Shown piece after piece: positions 35,716 to 48,331 of a DNA stretch of 64,000 nucleotides. The stretch is from the NCBI RefSeq assembly GCF_023703085.1, contig NZ_JAMQJY010000002.1:372001-436000 (forward strand). The letters are read 5' to 3'. The first letter of the stretch is position 1, and each line of letters starts with the position of its first letter. Below the pieces are notes generated by a model. The model had not been told where the DNA came from. It worked only from the letters and a program-made list of their open reading frames with translations, and searched no databases. The DNA is from Alkalicoccobacillus plakortidis (GTDB lineage: Bacteria; Bacillota; Bacilli; Bacillales; Bacillaceae_D). The translations under genes were made by a program, and so were the position numbers.

Positions 35716-37237
35716 TCTGTTTCACCTGCTTTCGCTTTTCCGCCAGCCATAAGTAGTCCTAACTGTTGCTCATTGGTTTCGTGAGCATTGACAATATCCA
35801 CGATTTCACCATCATAGATTACAGCAATTCGGTCACTGACATTTAGAACTTCATCTAATTCAAGAGACATAAGTAAAACCGCACGTCCTTTGTCTCGTTC
35901 TTTAATTAGTCGTTTGTGAATCGTTTCAATTGCCCCTACATCCAAACCACGTGTTGGCTGAGCTGCAATCAAAAGATCAGGAGAACGGTCGACTTCCCGG
36001 GCAATAATAGCCTTCTGCTGGTTTCCACCAGAAAGCGCTGAGTTGGAGTATGTGCACTAGGTGTACGCACATCGTAGTCTTGGATTAACTCCTGAGCTTT
36101 TTCATATAAGGCTTTATAATTCATAATTAAGTATTTTGATAAAGGTTTTTTATAATAGGTTTGAAGGGCGATATTTTCACCAACTGTAAAATCTAACACT
36201 AATCCTAACTTGTGACGATCCTCGGGAATATGCCCAACTCCAGCTTCTGTCACTTTTCGAGGTGATAATCCGTTAATTTTTTTACCATTTAGTTCAATCG
36301 TTCCTGAATGAACCTTTTTTAATCCAGTAATCGCTTCAATCAGCTCTGACTGACCATTTCCTTCAACCCCAGCCAGTCCAACAATTTCACCAGCACGGAT
36401 ATTTAAGCTAAGTGACTTCACCATCTCAATACCACGGCTGTCTTTTACAGTTAAGTCCGAGACATTAAGTACGGTTTCTTTAGGGGACGCTAGTTCTTTC
36501 TCCACACTAAAGTTGACCTCACGTCCTACCATCATATTGGCAAGCTGCTGAGTATCTGTATCGGCAACATCAACCGTACCAATACCTACACCACGACGAA
36601 TAACCGTACAACGATCACAGATCGCCTTTATTTCCTTCAACTTATGTGTGATCATGATAATTGATTTGCCTTCAGCAACTAATGTTTTCATGATCGCCAT
36701 CAGCTCTTTGATCTCTTGTGGTGTAAGAACAGCTGTTGGTTCATCAAAGATCAAGATATCCGCGCCACGATATAATGTTTTTAAAATTTCTGCACGTTGC
36801 TGCATACCTACTGAGATATCTTCAACTTTGGCGTAAGGATCAACTGCCAAGCCGTATTTTTTGGAAATCTCCGCTACTTCTTTTGCAGCTTTGCGAAGAT
36901 TAATGCGACCACCTTTTGTTGGCTCGCTTCCTAGAATGATGTTTTCTGTTACATTAAATTTTTCTACTAACATAAAGTGCTGATGCACCATGCCAATTCC
37001 TAAACGGTTTGCTGCATTCGGGTCCGTAATATCTACCTTTTCCCCACGGACTTTTATTTCACCTTTTTCTGGTTGGTACAAACCAAATAACACATTCATT
37101 AATGTGGATTTCCCCGCACCATTTTCACCAAGCAAAGCATGGATTTCACCTTTTTTTACTTGAAGCGTAATATTGTCATTTGCAACGATGCCCGGAAATT
37201 CTTTACGGATCCCGTTCATTTCAATGACATAGCTCAT
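35712..37237 (-). CDS. nupO: Nucleoside ABC transporter ATPase NupO (frameshifted in this sequence)
   Basis: Double ATPase (about 508 residues) of the RbsA/YufO type driving nucleoside uptake. First half: Walker A GENGAGKST, signature VGMQQRAEI, Walker B ILIFDEPTAVLTP. Second half has the degenerate GVEGNGQSE Walker A usual in this family. The frame breaks just before the second signature: GCTG at 36037-36040 should be GCTGG, giving TPALSGGNQQKAIIAREVDR and DLLIAAQPTRGLD. ATG 37237 with AAGGAG 8 bases upstream. Follows nupN after a hairpin. Confidence 0.92.
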
Positions 37238-37355
37238 TATGTTCACTCCTTGCTTTGGATAACAGCGTTTTATTCCTTATAGATACTAAAAAGGATGACT
37301 GATGAACAGGACCGAAGCCATTCATCAACTATCCTTTCTACAGTCCAATACATGA

Positions 37356-37382
37356 AACAAAGGCTAGCAGTCACTAGCCTTT
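37356..37382 (-). terminator. Intercistronic hairpin between nupN and nupO
   Basis: Perfect 9-bp stem AAAGGCTAG with CTAGCCTTT and only a weak T-tract. Such leaky hairpins often let a binding protein be made in excess over the membrane components. Confidence 0.65.
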
Positions 37383-37402
37383 GCCTTGTATACATGTGCC
37401 TC

Positions 37403-38519
37403 TTACTCAAGAGTTCCAAGAAATGCTTCGTATTCTTCGTCATTTTTAGGGATTTCGATGTCACCAGCGATAATCTGACCTTTATAGTCTTCTACCGCAC
37501 TAAGATCTTCATCCGTTAAATTCTGTTCTGATTCTGCAATATCGATTGCTGAATCATCTAAACCAAATTCTAAAACTTCTCCACCTGGGAAGTTACCATT
37601 CATCGTATCTTCAGAAACGATTTGTACTGCTTGGTCTGTACGCTTAACCATAGATGTTAATGTAACAGACTCATCATCACCGTACACACCTTCTTCATAC
37701 TGGTCACGGTCTACACCGATTACCCAGATATCTTCATTGTTACGCGCACGGTTAATGGCTTCAGTGAATACACCATTACCAGAATCACCAGCAGAGTGGT
37801 AGATAATATCTGTACCATTAGAGTACATTGTGTTCGCGATTTGTTGTGCTTTTGTTGGATCGTTAAAATCAGCTACATATTGAACTTCGATTTCAGCATC
37901 AGGATTAACAGACATCACGCCTGCTTTGAAGCCACTCTCGAATTTCTTAATTAGCTCACCTTCAACTCCACCAACGAAACCTACTTTATTTGTTTCAGAA
38001 CGAAGTCCAGCTACAACTCCAACAAGGAATGAGCCTTCATGTTCTTTAAATGTAATATTAGCAATGTTAGGAATTAGATTTCCATCTTTATCACTTACAA
38101 CTGTATCCACAATTGCCAAGCTGAGCATCTTCATTTTGAGTTGCTACTGTGCGAATGGCATCTTCCATTAGGAAGCCAATTCCCCAAGATAGATCATAAT
38201 CTTCACGAACTAGTTGACGAAGGTTTGGTTCAAAATCATCCATTTTAGCAGATTGAAGGTATTGATAGTTCGTTCCTTCTTCAAGCCCTTGCTCTCCACC
38301 AAATGCTTGTAAACCTTCCCATGCAGATTGGTTAAATGACTTATCGTCAATTCCGCCCACATCTGTAACCATTCCTACTTTGAATTCAGAAGCTTCTGTA
38401 GCTCCGTCTTCTCCAGCTTCTCCGTCACCTGCTGTGTTGTCATCTCCTGACGTTCCACATGCAGATAGTGCAAGAACTGCCACTGTTGATAATGTGAGTG
38501 TTTGTAACCACTTTTTCAA
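37403..38519 (-). CDS. nupN: Nucleoside-binding lipoprotein NupN, BMP/PnrA family (frameshifted in this sequence)
   Basis: BMP-family purine nucleoside receptor of the importer, about 371 residues, lipid-anchored through LSAC near residue 21 and a long acidic Gly/Glu/Asp linker. The BMP start VGMVTDVGGIDDKSFNQSAW and the later GFVGGVEGELIKKFESGF and IYHSAGDSGNGVF are diagnostic. The frame breaks at CCAAGC 38116-38121; removing one A gives EDAQLAIVDTVV. The ligand is probably guanosine or related nucleosides by comparison with B. subtilis YufN, which fits the pur and adenine deaminase genes nearby. Confidence 0.92.
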
Positions 38520-38553
38520 ACTAATTGCCCCCTTTTATTTATACATCCCATCC

Positions 38554-38643
38554 CTTTACCCGTGAAAGCTTGTCCACGTGTAAAGAGCAGTTGTAAATGA
38601 GCGGCCCTAGTCATCAGAAGTCTGATGACTACCCTTCTCTCAT
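38554..38643 (-). ncRNA. Structured 5' leader of nupN, class unknown
   Basis: The nupN leader folds into two strong elements. Proximal to the promoter, ATGAG/CTCAT (38639-38643 with 38597-38601) encloses a perfect 11-bp stem TAGTCATCAGA with its complement. Nearer the gene, CTTTAC-CGTG pairs across a 10-base loop with CACG-GTAAAG (38554-38585). The second has no T-run, so it is not a standard terminator. It does not match the purine riboswitch consensus. Could be a cis-regulatory RNA or mRNA stabiliser. Confidence 0.4.
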
Positions 38644-38714
38644 GTCTAACCGAACTTAATATATCATACGAATGACTAATGATAAACAGTTTTTTGAGAT
38701 TGTTTTAGATTTAC

Positions 38715-38764
38715 ACAAAAAAGCCTTATTTCTCTCCATAAACAGGAAAGAAATAAGGCTTTTA
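38715..38764 (-). terminator. Terminator of the pcrB-pcrA-ligA-camS operon
   Basis: Stem AGCCTTATTTCT with AGAAATAAGGCT (perfect, 12 bp) followed by TTTTTT on the minus strand. Confidence 0.9.
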
Positions 38765-38766
38765 CT

Positions 38767-39940
38767 TTAGTCCATCACATGAATAAAGGGGTCTTCACCG
38801 GGCTCAGAAACGATTAAACTTTCTTGTTCACCGTTCACTGAATTAACATTCACTTCGACCTTAATATCTTCATAATAATCAGGGATAATCGAAGCGATAA
38901 ATTGAGTTAACGCAACAATCTCTGTTTTCCCATAAAAACGTAAAGGAATATCAACCGTTAACTCGGTTAACCGATCATTTTGATAGAACCCTTTTCCAAC
39001 TACACCTACATACGTACTAAAAAAGTTCTGAATTTCTTCTTGAAAACGACCAAATTTATCAGAATCATCGCGCACATCTTGATTTGCTCGATCAGACGGG
39101 AATAGATAAAAGTTTTCATTAATAGAATCCCAGCTACCAAGATCAGAGTTTGCTTCTGCAATAGCTGTCTGGAAGTAGGTTCCTGAAATAATCGATTCAC
39201 GTGGTTGCTCTCTGAACAAACCAATAACAATTGGAATGTTATTAAAATCGCCGTCAAAACGTTCTTGGTCTCTTAAACGAGTTACCACCTCTGCCGCAAT
39301 ACGCTCGCCATCTTCCTGAGTGACTTCATCATCGAGAGGCGTTCTGTAAAAGTCATAAAGACCATTTTCATCGGTAATCCGAAAATTGTAAACACTATTA
39401 AGCGAGATTCCAATGACGATCCCACCTAATTCAAGTTCCCCATCACTATTCTCTATCATGTAATTTTGCTCTAATATGTGTGAAAGTGTGCGTGGATTAC
39501 TTTCTTCTTGTTCCTTTTGGTCGCTTCCTTCTCCAAGTGGAGGATTTAAGCCATTTGGATTACCTTCTTCATCATAACGCCGAAGCCAATTGTTTAATTC
39601 ATCTTTATCTATAAATAGACCCTCACGTAAAGAATACTCTTGTTGCGGAAAATGCTCCTTCGCAATGCGTGTTAATCCCATCTCAAGCTTGGTCCAAATC
39701 GAGTCGATTATACACAACATCTGTACCAAAGCCACGCGTCTTCCCACTCTGGTATTGCCCGTTAACCAGGATTGCCTGATAGTAATTTTCTGGTGAACTA
39801 ACTGGTGGTACAATGGTTATTTCTTGATCATTTGCTGGGTTCTCAACCTCTGAATTCTCCGGCTCCTCCTGAGAAAAAGGAAAACAACCTGCCATCAACA
39901 GTACCAAAGGTAAAGTCACCAATCCCCATCTTTTAAACAT
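38767..39940 (-). CDS. camS: CamS family lipoprotein (frameshifted in this sequence)
   Basis: A 390-residue lipoprotein of the CamS/YerH family (lipobox LMAGC near residue 18), whose signal peptide in some Gram-positives yields a sex-pheromone-like peptide; the function of the mature protein is unclear. Two-lobed mature domain with NYYQAILVNGQYQSGKTRG, IPIVIGLFREQPRESIISGTY and a C-terminal YYEDIKVEVNVNS. The frame breaks at GCTTGG 39687-39692; dropping one base gives RLDLDQLEMGLTRI. Sits 29 bp after ligA, as yerH does in B. subtilis. GAGAGGGG precedes the ATG. Confidence 0.9.
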
Positions 39941-39969
39941 GAACCGCCTTGCCCCTCTCGTGCATGTAT

Positions 39970-41991
<2,022 letters not shown>

Positions 41992-42005
41992 TCAGCTCGT
42001 CCTTT

Positions 42006-44228
42006 CTATTCCTTGGTAATCGGGGCAAATTGAGCAAATAAACGCTTCACACCAGTAGGCGGTGAAAACGCAATATCTAGTTCAACCGATTGCCCTTCTC
42101 CCTTCATACTCACAACTGTACCTACGCCCCATTTCTTATGGTGCGCCTTATCGCCAACATTCCATTCAAAGTCCTCTCCACCAGTTGAGGCAATTTGAGG
42201 TCTTGATGGACGTGATGGTCTACTTGCTGAATGCGTTACAGCAGATCTAGGTCTCATTGCTCGCTCCGGCTGCTCTCCAAGCACTTCTACAAACTCCTCA
42301 GGAATCTCCTTCAAAAAGCGAGATGGAGGATTTGCATTTGTGCGACCAAAAATCGTCCGTGTTCTCGCATTCGTCATAAACAACTGCTTCTCAGCACGAG
42401 TAATGCCCACATAAGCAAGACGTCGTTCTTCTTCCATTTCATCCTGCTCAAACAATGAACGGCTGTGCGGGAAGATACCTTCCTCCAGTCCAATTAAAAA
42501 TACCAATGGAAACTCAAGACCCTTGGCAGAGTGAAGAGTCATTAATGTAATGGCATCCTTTGGACCTTCCTCAGGTTGATCATCAAGCTTGTCTATATCA
42601 GCGACTAATGCAAGATCTGTTAGAAAAGCAACGAGGGTTTTGTCTTCACTACGTTTCTCAAATTCTCTTGTAACGGTGATAAACTCGTCGATATTTTCAA
42701 GTCTGCTCTGTGCCTCAAGTGTCTGTTCATTTTTTAACGCATCCCGGTAGCCTGTTTTCTCAAGCACTTCTTCTACAAGCTCTGTAACCGTCAGATAATC
42801 CTGCATCTGTACCCAGTTCGCAATTTGATCTCTAAACTCTTTAAGTTTGCTGAGCGCTCTAGCGGTTACTCCCATTTCGTCCACTTCAAATAGAGCACGG
42901 TGCATGGACATCCCATTTTGCAAGGCATATGCTAGCACCTTGTCAACGGTTGTTGCACCAAGACCACGCTTAGGCACATTCACGATTCGCTGTAGGCTGA
43001 TGTCATCATCAGAATTGGAAATCAGGCGTAAATAAGCAAGTACATCTTTAATTTCTTTACGATCATAGAACTTTGTGCCGCCGACAATATTGTAGTCAAA
43101 GTTAGACTTCACAAAAAATTCCTCAATAATACGTGACTGAGCATTTGTGCGATAAAGAACCGCAATATCTGAATAGGTATAATTAGCATTCTGAATAGCA
43201 TCACGAATTTGTTCGACGACAAAATGTGCTTCATCCTGTTCAGTAGCTCCAGAGAATTGGCCAATTTTATTTCCTTCGTCATTTTCCGTCCACAGATTCT
43301 TTGGTTTGCGGTTGCCATTATTATTTATGACCTTATTCGCTGCATCAAGAATTCGTTTTGTTGAGCGATAGTTTTGCTCAAGTAGGATAACGGCAGCATT
43401 TGGATAGTCTTCTTCAAAGGAAAGGATGTTTCCAATATCCGCACCACGCCACTTATAGATCGACTGATCCGAGTCACCAACCACACAGACATTTTTTAAA
43501 CGTTCACCTATCATTTTAACGAGCATGTACTGAGCTCGGTTGGTATCCTGATACTCATCCACATGAATGTATTGGAACTTACGTTGGTAGAACTCCAATA
43601 CTTCAGGAACAAGCTTAAATAGCTCAATGGTTTTCATAATCAGATCATCAAAATCTAGAGCATTGTTTTGCTTAAGTCGTTTTTGATATTCCGTATAAAC
43701 TTCTGAAGCTACCTCTTGAAAAGGTCCTGTTGCCTTTGCCGCAAATTCTGTTGGCTTCTGCAGCTCATTTTTCGCTCCACTAATTGACGCTAATATACTT
43801 TTCGCATCAAATTTCTTTGGATCGATATTCTGCTTTTTTAAGATCTGTTTAATTACTGACAGTTGATCCGTTGAATCGAGTATTGAAAAACTGCGACTAT
43901 AACCCATCCGGTCAATATCTCTTCGTAAGATACGTACACACATAGAGTGAAAGGTCGAGATCCAAATATCTTCTGCAATCGGTCCAACAAGACCCGCAAC
44001 TCTGTCCTTCATCTCCCGTGCAGCTTTATTTGTAAATGTAATGGCCAATACATTCCACGGAGCAACCTCTTTTTCCCGTAGCAAATAAGCAATCCGGTGT
44101 GTTAAAACTCTGGTTTTTCCACTTCCCGCTCCTGCCATCAATAATAATGGTCCGTCTGTTGTAATCACGGCCTGTTTCTGTTCAGGGTTAAGACCTGACA
44201 ACATTTTCTCAACAATATTACTTTGCAT
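42006..44228 (-). CDS. pcrA: ATP-dependent DNA helicase PcrA
   Basis: Superfamily-1A 3'-5' helicase acting in repair, rolling-circle replication and clearing of RecA and RNA polymerase. The 740-residue protein shows Walker [13 protein letters not shown] near residue 33, [11 protein letters not shown], the DEYQDTN box, [25 protein letters not shown] and the C-terminal Tudor-like [16 protein letters not shown] 44228 chosen: GGTGGTGAG lies upstream; the frame to 44246 has no site. It lies 48 bp after pcrB. Confidence 0.97.
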   Translation of the reverse strand: MQSNIVEKMLSGLNPEQKQAVITTDGPLLLMAGAGSGKTRVLTHRIAYLLREKEVAPWNVLAITFTNKAAREMKDRVAGLVGPIAEDIWISTFHSMCVRILRRDIDRMGYSRSFSILDSTDQLSVIKQILKKQNIDPKKFDAKSILASISGAKNELQKPTEFAAKATGPFQEVASEVYTEYQKRLKQNNALDFDDLIMKTIELFKLVPEVLEFYQRKFQYIHVDEYQDTNRAQYMLVKMIGERLKNVCVVGDSDQSIYKWRGADIGNILSFEEDYPNAAVILLEQNYRSTKRILDAANKVINNNGNRKPKNLWTENDEGNKIGQFSGATEQDEAHFVVEQIRDAIQNANYTYSDIAVLYRTNAQSRIIEEFFVKSNFDYNIVGGTKFYDRKEIKDVLAYLRLISNSDDDISLQRIVNVPKRGLGATTVDKVLAYALQNGMSMHRALFEVDEMGVTARALSKLKEFRDQIANWVQMQDYLTVTELVEEVLEKTGYRDALKNEQTLEAQSRLENIDEFITVTREFEKRSEDKTLVAFLTDLALVADIDKLDDQPEEGPKDAITLMTLHSAKGLEFPLVFLIGLEEGIFPHSRSLFEQDEMEEERRLAYVGITRAEKQLFMTNARTRTIFGRTNANPPSRFLKEIPEEFVEVLGEQPERAMRPRSAVTHSASRPSRPSRPQIASTGGEDFEWNVGDKAHHKKWGVGTVVSMKGEGQSVELDIAFSPPTGVKRLFAQFAPITKE

Positions 44229-44276
44229 ACACTCACCACCAAACAAATGTTCTTATTCTTATCTTACTAAACTCTT

Positions 44277-44975
44277 CTAAGAAAGCAAGTCTCCTTTTAC
44301 AGCAGAGACAGTTTTTAATGCTTCTTTTAAATTCTCATAAATAACATTGCCAACCACAATTGCGTCAGCATAAGCAGCCATTTCTTCCGCTTGTTCACTT
44401 GTGGCAATACCGCCACCATAAAATAACCTTGTTTGTTCAAGAATGGAGGATGCCTGTTTTACGATATTAGGGTCTCCATATGTACCGCTATATTCAAGAT
44501 AAAATATAGGGAGCTTATAGAGATGCTCTGCCATTCTTGCATAGGCCAGGACGTCCTCTGTATCAAGATCAGTTGCCGCGTCCGTAAGATGAGCAACTTT
44601 AGCATCTGCATTTAGAACACAGTAGCCTTCAGGGATGATCTCATCCCAGTTCATGATTGCTCCATATTCTTTTAAAGCAGCATGATGATGTCCTGTTATC
44701 CATTCAGTCTTCTGGCTATTAAGAACGGTTGGAATAAAGAAATAATCAAAGCCTGGGGTTATCGCTTCGGCATTTGATACTTCAAGTACACACGGCACCG
44801 CATACCGTCTTATTCTGACCAAGAGCTGAAGTGTATTATCTAATGTCACTCCATCCGTTCCACCAACGATAATCGCGTCTGTGCCTGATTCACAAATTGC
44901 TTCAAGATCCTCATCTGATAGCTCTTTATTAGGATCAAGCTTAAATATATGCTTCCAATGCTGATAATCAGCCAT
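44277..44975 (-). CDS. pcrB: Heptaprenylglyceryl phosphate synthase PcrB
   Basis: Joins a heptaprenyl chain to sn-glycerol-1-phosphate in the cytoplasm, giving archaeal-type ether lipids in bacilli. The 232-residue TIM barrel has [49 protein letters not shown] and the phosphate-binding [18 protein letters not shown] precedes the ATG by 8 bases. It heads the pcrB-pcrA-ligA-camS operon and has a leader with a terminator-like hairpin. Confidence 0.95.
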   Translation of the reverse strand: MADYQHWKHIFKLDPNKELSDEDLEAICESGTDAIIVGGTDGVTLDNTLQLLVRIRRYAVPCVLEVSNAEAITPGFDYFFIPTVLNSQKTEWITGHHHAALKEYGAIMNWDEIIPEGYCVLNADAKVAHLTDAATDLDTEDVLAYARMAEHLYKLPIFYLEYSGTYGDPNIVKQASSILEQTRLFYGGGIATSEQAEEMAAYADAIVVGNVIYENLKEALKTVSAVKGDLLS

Positions 44976-45002
44976 TCAATCAACTCCCATGAACATGTGC
45001 AC

Positions 45003-45067
45003 AAAAAAAGCCGCAACTGCGGACCTTTACATACAACTGACAGTGAAACTTTAGTACGCCTATTATA
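45003..45067 (-). promoter_or_regulatory. Promoter and terminator-like leader hairpin of the pcrB operon
   Basis: On the minus strand a TATAAT -10 box (45062-45067) is followed about 40 bases later by the short hairpin CCGCAGTTGCGG (45010-45022) and then TTTTTTT, all before the pcrB ribosome site. As the hairpin lies downstream of the promoter, it may act as a transcription attenuator; it could instead be a second terminator for the upstream symporter gene. Confidence 0.5.
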
Positions 45068-45113
45068 ACAAAGATACAGGTACTTGTCGTCTAACCTTTG
45101 ACCTTGATTAAAC

Positions 45114-45156
45114 ATAAAAAAACACAGATGCAGCATCTTCTGCTGTATCTGTGTTT
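45114..45156 (-). terminator. Terminator of the BASS symporter gene
   Basis: Minus-strand stem ACACAGATACAGCA with TGCTGCATCTGTGT (one mismatch) followed by TTTTTT. Confidence 0.9.
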
Positions 45157-45168
45157 TTGAAAACAAAA

Positions 45169-46101
45169 TCATTTATTCGTTGGTCTTTTTGACCAAATCG
45201 AAACCATTATTGGCCCGGTTATGTTATGGACTACTGAGAATATGGCACTTGGCAAGGCTGTAATTGGTTCAAAATAATCTGAGGCAAGAGACGCTCCAAG
45301 CCCAGAGTTTTGCATGCCTACTTCAATCGAGACAGCACGTTTTTTTGATTCATCGAGCTTAAACACCCACGCTGTTACATACCCGAGTAATAAACCAAAT
45401 GTGTTATGAAGTAATACAACTAAAAATAGTAAAAAGGCAGTTGTTGCTAGATTGTCTTTATTTGCTGATACAACCGCTGTAACAATTGCTAGAATCGCTA
45501 AAATTGAAACAAGCGGTAGTGCAGGAACACTCTTGTCCACAACTGCTGGTAAAAATCTTCGTAATAAAATCCCTAAAGCAATGGGAATAAGAATCACTTT
45601 TACAATGGACATAAACATTGCACCTGTATCAACATTAACCCATTGACTGGCTAACACAAACATAATAGTCGGAGTCATAATTGGTGCAAGTAATGTTGAA
45701 ATGGACGTCATGGCAACAGATAATGGCAGATCTCCTTTTGCTAAAAAAACCATAACATTAGATGCCGTTCCGCCTGGACAAGCACCTACTAAAATAATAC
45801 CAACTGCTAGTTCATATGGAAGATTAAAAAGCTGTGTTAGACCAAATGCAATACATGGCATTAATACAAACTGCGCTACCACTCCGATAAGAACAGGAAT
45901 TGGTTTCTTTGCGACGATTGCAAAATCAGAGGCTTTCATCGTAAGACCCATTCCAAACATAATGATCCCAAGTAAAAACGTGATATGTGGTTGAATCCAT
46001 GTAAAGCCCCCCGGCGATACAAAAGCAATTACACTCACTAAGATAACAATTAAAGCAAAATACTTACTGATTAGTTGTCCTGCTCTCTCTACTGCGTGCA
46101 T
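45169..46101 (-). CDS. Bile acid:sodium symporter (BASS) family transporter
   Basis: A 310-residue membrane protein, about ten helices, of the BASS/YocS family that moves organic anions with sodium. Markers: FLLGIIMFGMGLTMKASDF, VGACPGGTASNVMVFLAKGD (substrate-site crossover), and SIEVGMQNSGLGASLAS in the second repeat. AGAGAGGAT precedes the ATG. Substrate unknown; pantoate and keto acids are known for relatives. Own terminator, so a single-gene unit. Confidence 0.85.
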   Translation of the reverse strand: MHAVERAGQLISKYFALIVILVSVIAFVSPGGFTWIQPHITFLLGIIMFGMGLTMKASDFAIVAKKPIPVLIGVVAQFVLMPCIAFGLTQLFNLPYELAVGIILVGACPGGTASNVMVFLAKGDLPLSVAMTSISTLLAPIMTPTIMFVLASQWVNVDTGAMFMSIVKVILIPIALGILLRRFLPAVVDKSVPALPLVSILAILAIVTAVVSANKDNLATTAFLLFLVVLLHNTFGLLLGYVTAWVFKLDESKKRAVSIEVGMQNSGLGASLASDYFEPITALPSAIFSVVHNITGPIMVSIWSKRPTNK

Positions 46102-46193
46102 GGTTCACAATCCTCTCTCTAAGCGTTCAAACTATTCTAACATTCTATTGTGCTACAACGCTATAAAGGATTAAATAATTTTTATAGACAAAC

Positions 46194-46221
46194 AAAAAAC
46201 CCTAGCAACTTAAGCTTAGGG
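46194..46221 (-). terminator. Terminator of the 36-aa membrane peptide gene
   Basis: CCCTAAGC pairs with GCTAGGG (one bulged base) on the minus strand, followed by TTTTTTG. Confidence 0.65.
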
Positions 46222-46260
46222 CGTGTTCGAGGATTATTGGTATGATCGGAAGAGTATTCC

Positions 46261-46371
46261 TTACATCAGAAGCGAGATTCCTTTTACAACTCCTACCACA
46301 GCCACCCAGCAAGGCAAACTGATCAGTAGTGCCCAGCCAGATCCAATGACGATGTTCTCTTCTGTCTCCAT
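46261..46371 (-). CDS. Membrane micro-protein, 36 aa
   Basis: A short open frame with one hydrophobic helix of about 24 residues: starts METEENIVIGSGWALLIS and ends VVKGISLLM. GAGAGGAG lies 8 bases before the ATG and a terminator follows 40 bp after the stop, so it looks like a real single gene between the symporter and the siderophore ATPase. Family not recognised; one-helix peptides of this size include regulators of transporters. Confidence 0.5.
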   Translation of the reverse strand: METEENIVIGSGWALLISLPCWVAVVGVVKGISLLM

Positions 46372-46464
46372 GAACACGGCTCCTCTCTTCTTGTGATAAG
46401 TTCAGTATAGAGGGAGCATGTTAATTGGAGATAAAGCGAATGTAAAGATTAGTTGATAATCATG

Positions 46465-47289
46465 TTAAGCATATGCATACGTTTGTTTAGAACCGACTAC
46501 TTTTGAACTTAATAGATCATATGTCAGGCAGACAGGCTTATTGGTTCTTGGATCTTTCACTACCTCTGCATCGATATTAAAGACACGCTCTAACACCTCA
46601 GAGGTCATGACCAATTCAGGAATACCTTCTTTAATAATCGTTCCTCCATTTAAAGCAACCATATGATGAGCAAAACGGGCTGCATGGTTTAAATCGTGAA
46701 TCACCATGACAACTGTTCGCTTCTGTTCTTTGTTTAATCGTTCAAGCAGCTGCAGAATCTCTAGCTGATGGGCCAAATCTAAGTATGTTGTCGGCTCATC
46801 CAATAACAGTAAGTCCGTTTCTTGAGCTAATGCCATCGCAATCCATACACGTTGGCGTTGTCCACCTGATAGTGCGTCAATTGGACGGTCATGAAATTCA
46901 AGCATTCCTGTTACTTCAAGTGCCCAATACACAATTTCATTATCTTCCTTTGTTAACTTACCAAACCCTTTTTGATGAGGAAAGCGACCGTAAGATACTA
47001 ATTCCATTACTGTTAACCCACTTGGAGCTTCAGGAGTCTGTGGCAAGATCGCCATTTTTTTAGCAATCGTTTTTGTGGACTCCTTATGAATCGCTGTTCC
47101 GTCTAGATATACTGCGCCTTTTTTTGCCGCTAGAATACGTGCCATTGTTTTTAAAATGGTTGACTTCCCACATCCGTTTGGACCAATAATCGTTGTGATT
47201 TGTCCCTCAGGAATTTCGATATCCAGTCCCTTTACAATGTCTCGATCACCATATGAAATATCTAAAGCTTCTGTAGAAAGTCTAACCAC
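46465..47289 (-). CDS. Siderophore ABC transporter ATPase
   Basis: A 274-residue FecE/FhuC-type ATPase. Walker A GPNGCGKST, Q-loop AILPQTPEAPSGL, signature LSGGQRQRVWIAMALAQ, Walker B LLLLDEPTTYLD, H-loop MVIHDLNHAARF. I take the GTG at 47289 as start, with GAGGAG 8 bases upstream; the GTG at 47298 overlaps that site. It ends the Fur-box operon of two FecCD permeases. The operon has no binding protein, so a receptor encoded elsewhere (perhaps the one at 12381) must serve it. Confidence 0.88.
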   Translation of the reverse strand: MVRLSTEALDISYGDRDIVKGLDIEIPEGQITTIIGPNGCGKSTILKTMARILAAKKGAVYLDGTAIHKESTKTIAKKMAILPQTPEAPSGLTVMELVSYGRFPHQKGFGKLTKEDNEIVYWALEVTGMLEFHDRPIDALSGGQRQRVWIAMALAQETDLLLLDEPTTYLDLAHQLEILQLLERLNKEQKRTVVMVIHDLNHAARFAHHMVALNGGTIIKEGIPELVMTSEVLERVFNIDAEVVKDPRTNKPVCLTYDLLSSKVVGSKQTYAYA

Positions 47290-47305
47290 TCTAATCACTC
47301 CTCAA

Positions 47306-48331
47306 TTATGGGGTCTTCATTAATAAGTATAAAAAGTATGGTGCGCCAAGCATGGCTACCACTAAACCAACTGGTATCTCCGATGGTTGAAGAACGTTCC
47401 TTCCAAGCATATCTGCTACTAACAATAATAGAGCACCTACAAGCGCCGATGTTGGAATTAAGACTTGATGCCTTGGTCCAACTAACCTTCTAGCAATGTG
47501 TGGTGCCACCAAACCAAGAAAGGCTATGCCCCCTCCAACAGCCACACACGCTCCAGCTAAAGCAACGGATAAAAACAACAAAATTCGACGTTCTTTTTCC
47601 ACTCTTGTTCCTAAATTGGTCGCTACTTGATCCCCTAAATTTAAAACGTTCAAAAACCTAGCTTTATATATTGTAATTGGTAAGAGAATCAATATCCATG
47701 GCAGTGTCGCTAACACAAACTTCCAATTCGTTCCCCAAATACTTCCCGCAAGCCAAATGGTCGCCTGCATAAAATCACGTGGGTTCATTTTCAATTGAAA
47801 AACAATCAACGCCGCACCAAAAGCAGCATTAATCCCAATTCCGACTAAAATCAATCGAACGGGGGTAATTCCCTTTTTCCATGCCAATATATAAATTAAA
47901 AATGCAGCTAAACACGCACCTAATAAAGCAAAAAATGGCATCACAAAAATTGAAATTGTTCCAAGACCAGTGAGTGAGCCCTGGAAAAAGAAAATAAACA
48001 TCACAACAGCAAAACCCGCTCCAGCATTAATACCAAGAATACCAGGGTCTGCTAAACCGTTTTGTGAGACTCCCTGCAATATGGCTCCTGAAACAGCTAA
48101 ACCAGCTCCTATTAAAAGAGCGATAACCATACGCGGTAATCTAAATTGAAATAAAACAAGTGCGTCCTTCTCTGTACCTGCACCTACTAATGTTCGTAAT
48201 ACATCAACTGGCGAAATTCGGATTAATCCCAAATTCAAACTGAGAAAAAACATACCAATTATGGCTAATATCAAAATACCCATTATGATGTAAGGTTTTT
48301 TACTTTGTTTTGTTATAGTAGCTAGATCCAT
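47306..48331 (-). CDS. Siderophore ABC transporter permease (FecCD type)
   Basis: A 341-residue permease. RLPRMVIALLIGAGLAVSGA, GLADPGILGINAG, LGDQVATNLGTRVEKERR and GGGIAFLGLVAPHIARRLVGP are FecCD signatures. It overlaps the upstream permease by one base (TAATG-type overlap) and lies 16 bp before the ATPase start. Second half of the channel. Confidence 0.9.
   Translation of the reverse strand: MDLATITKQSKKPYIIMGILILAIIGMFFLSLNLGLIRISPVDVLRTLVGAGTEKDALVLFQFRLPRMVIALLIGAGLAVSGAILQGVSQNGLADPGILGINAGAGFAVVMFIFFFQGSLTGLGTISIFVMPFFALLGACLAAFLIYILAWKKGITPVRLILVGIGINAAFGAALIVFQLKMNPRDFMQATIWLAGSIWGTNWKFVLATLPWILILLPITIYKARFLNVLNLGDQVATNLGTRVEKERRILLFLSVALAGACVAVGGGIAFLGLVAPHIARRLVGPRHQVLIPTSALVGALLLLVADMLGRNVLQPSEIPVGLVVAMLGAPYFLYLLMKTP

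Noticed and set aside
38554..38650. Purine (xpt-type) riboswitch before nupN
   Set aside because: The conserved loop and junction sequences of the purine aptamer are absent.
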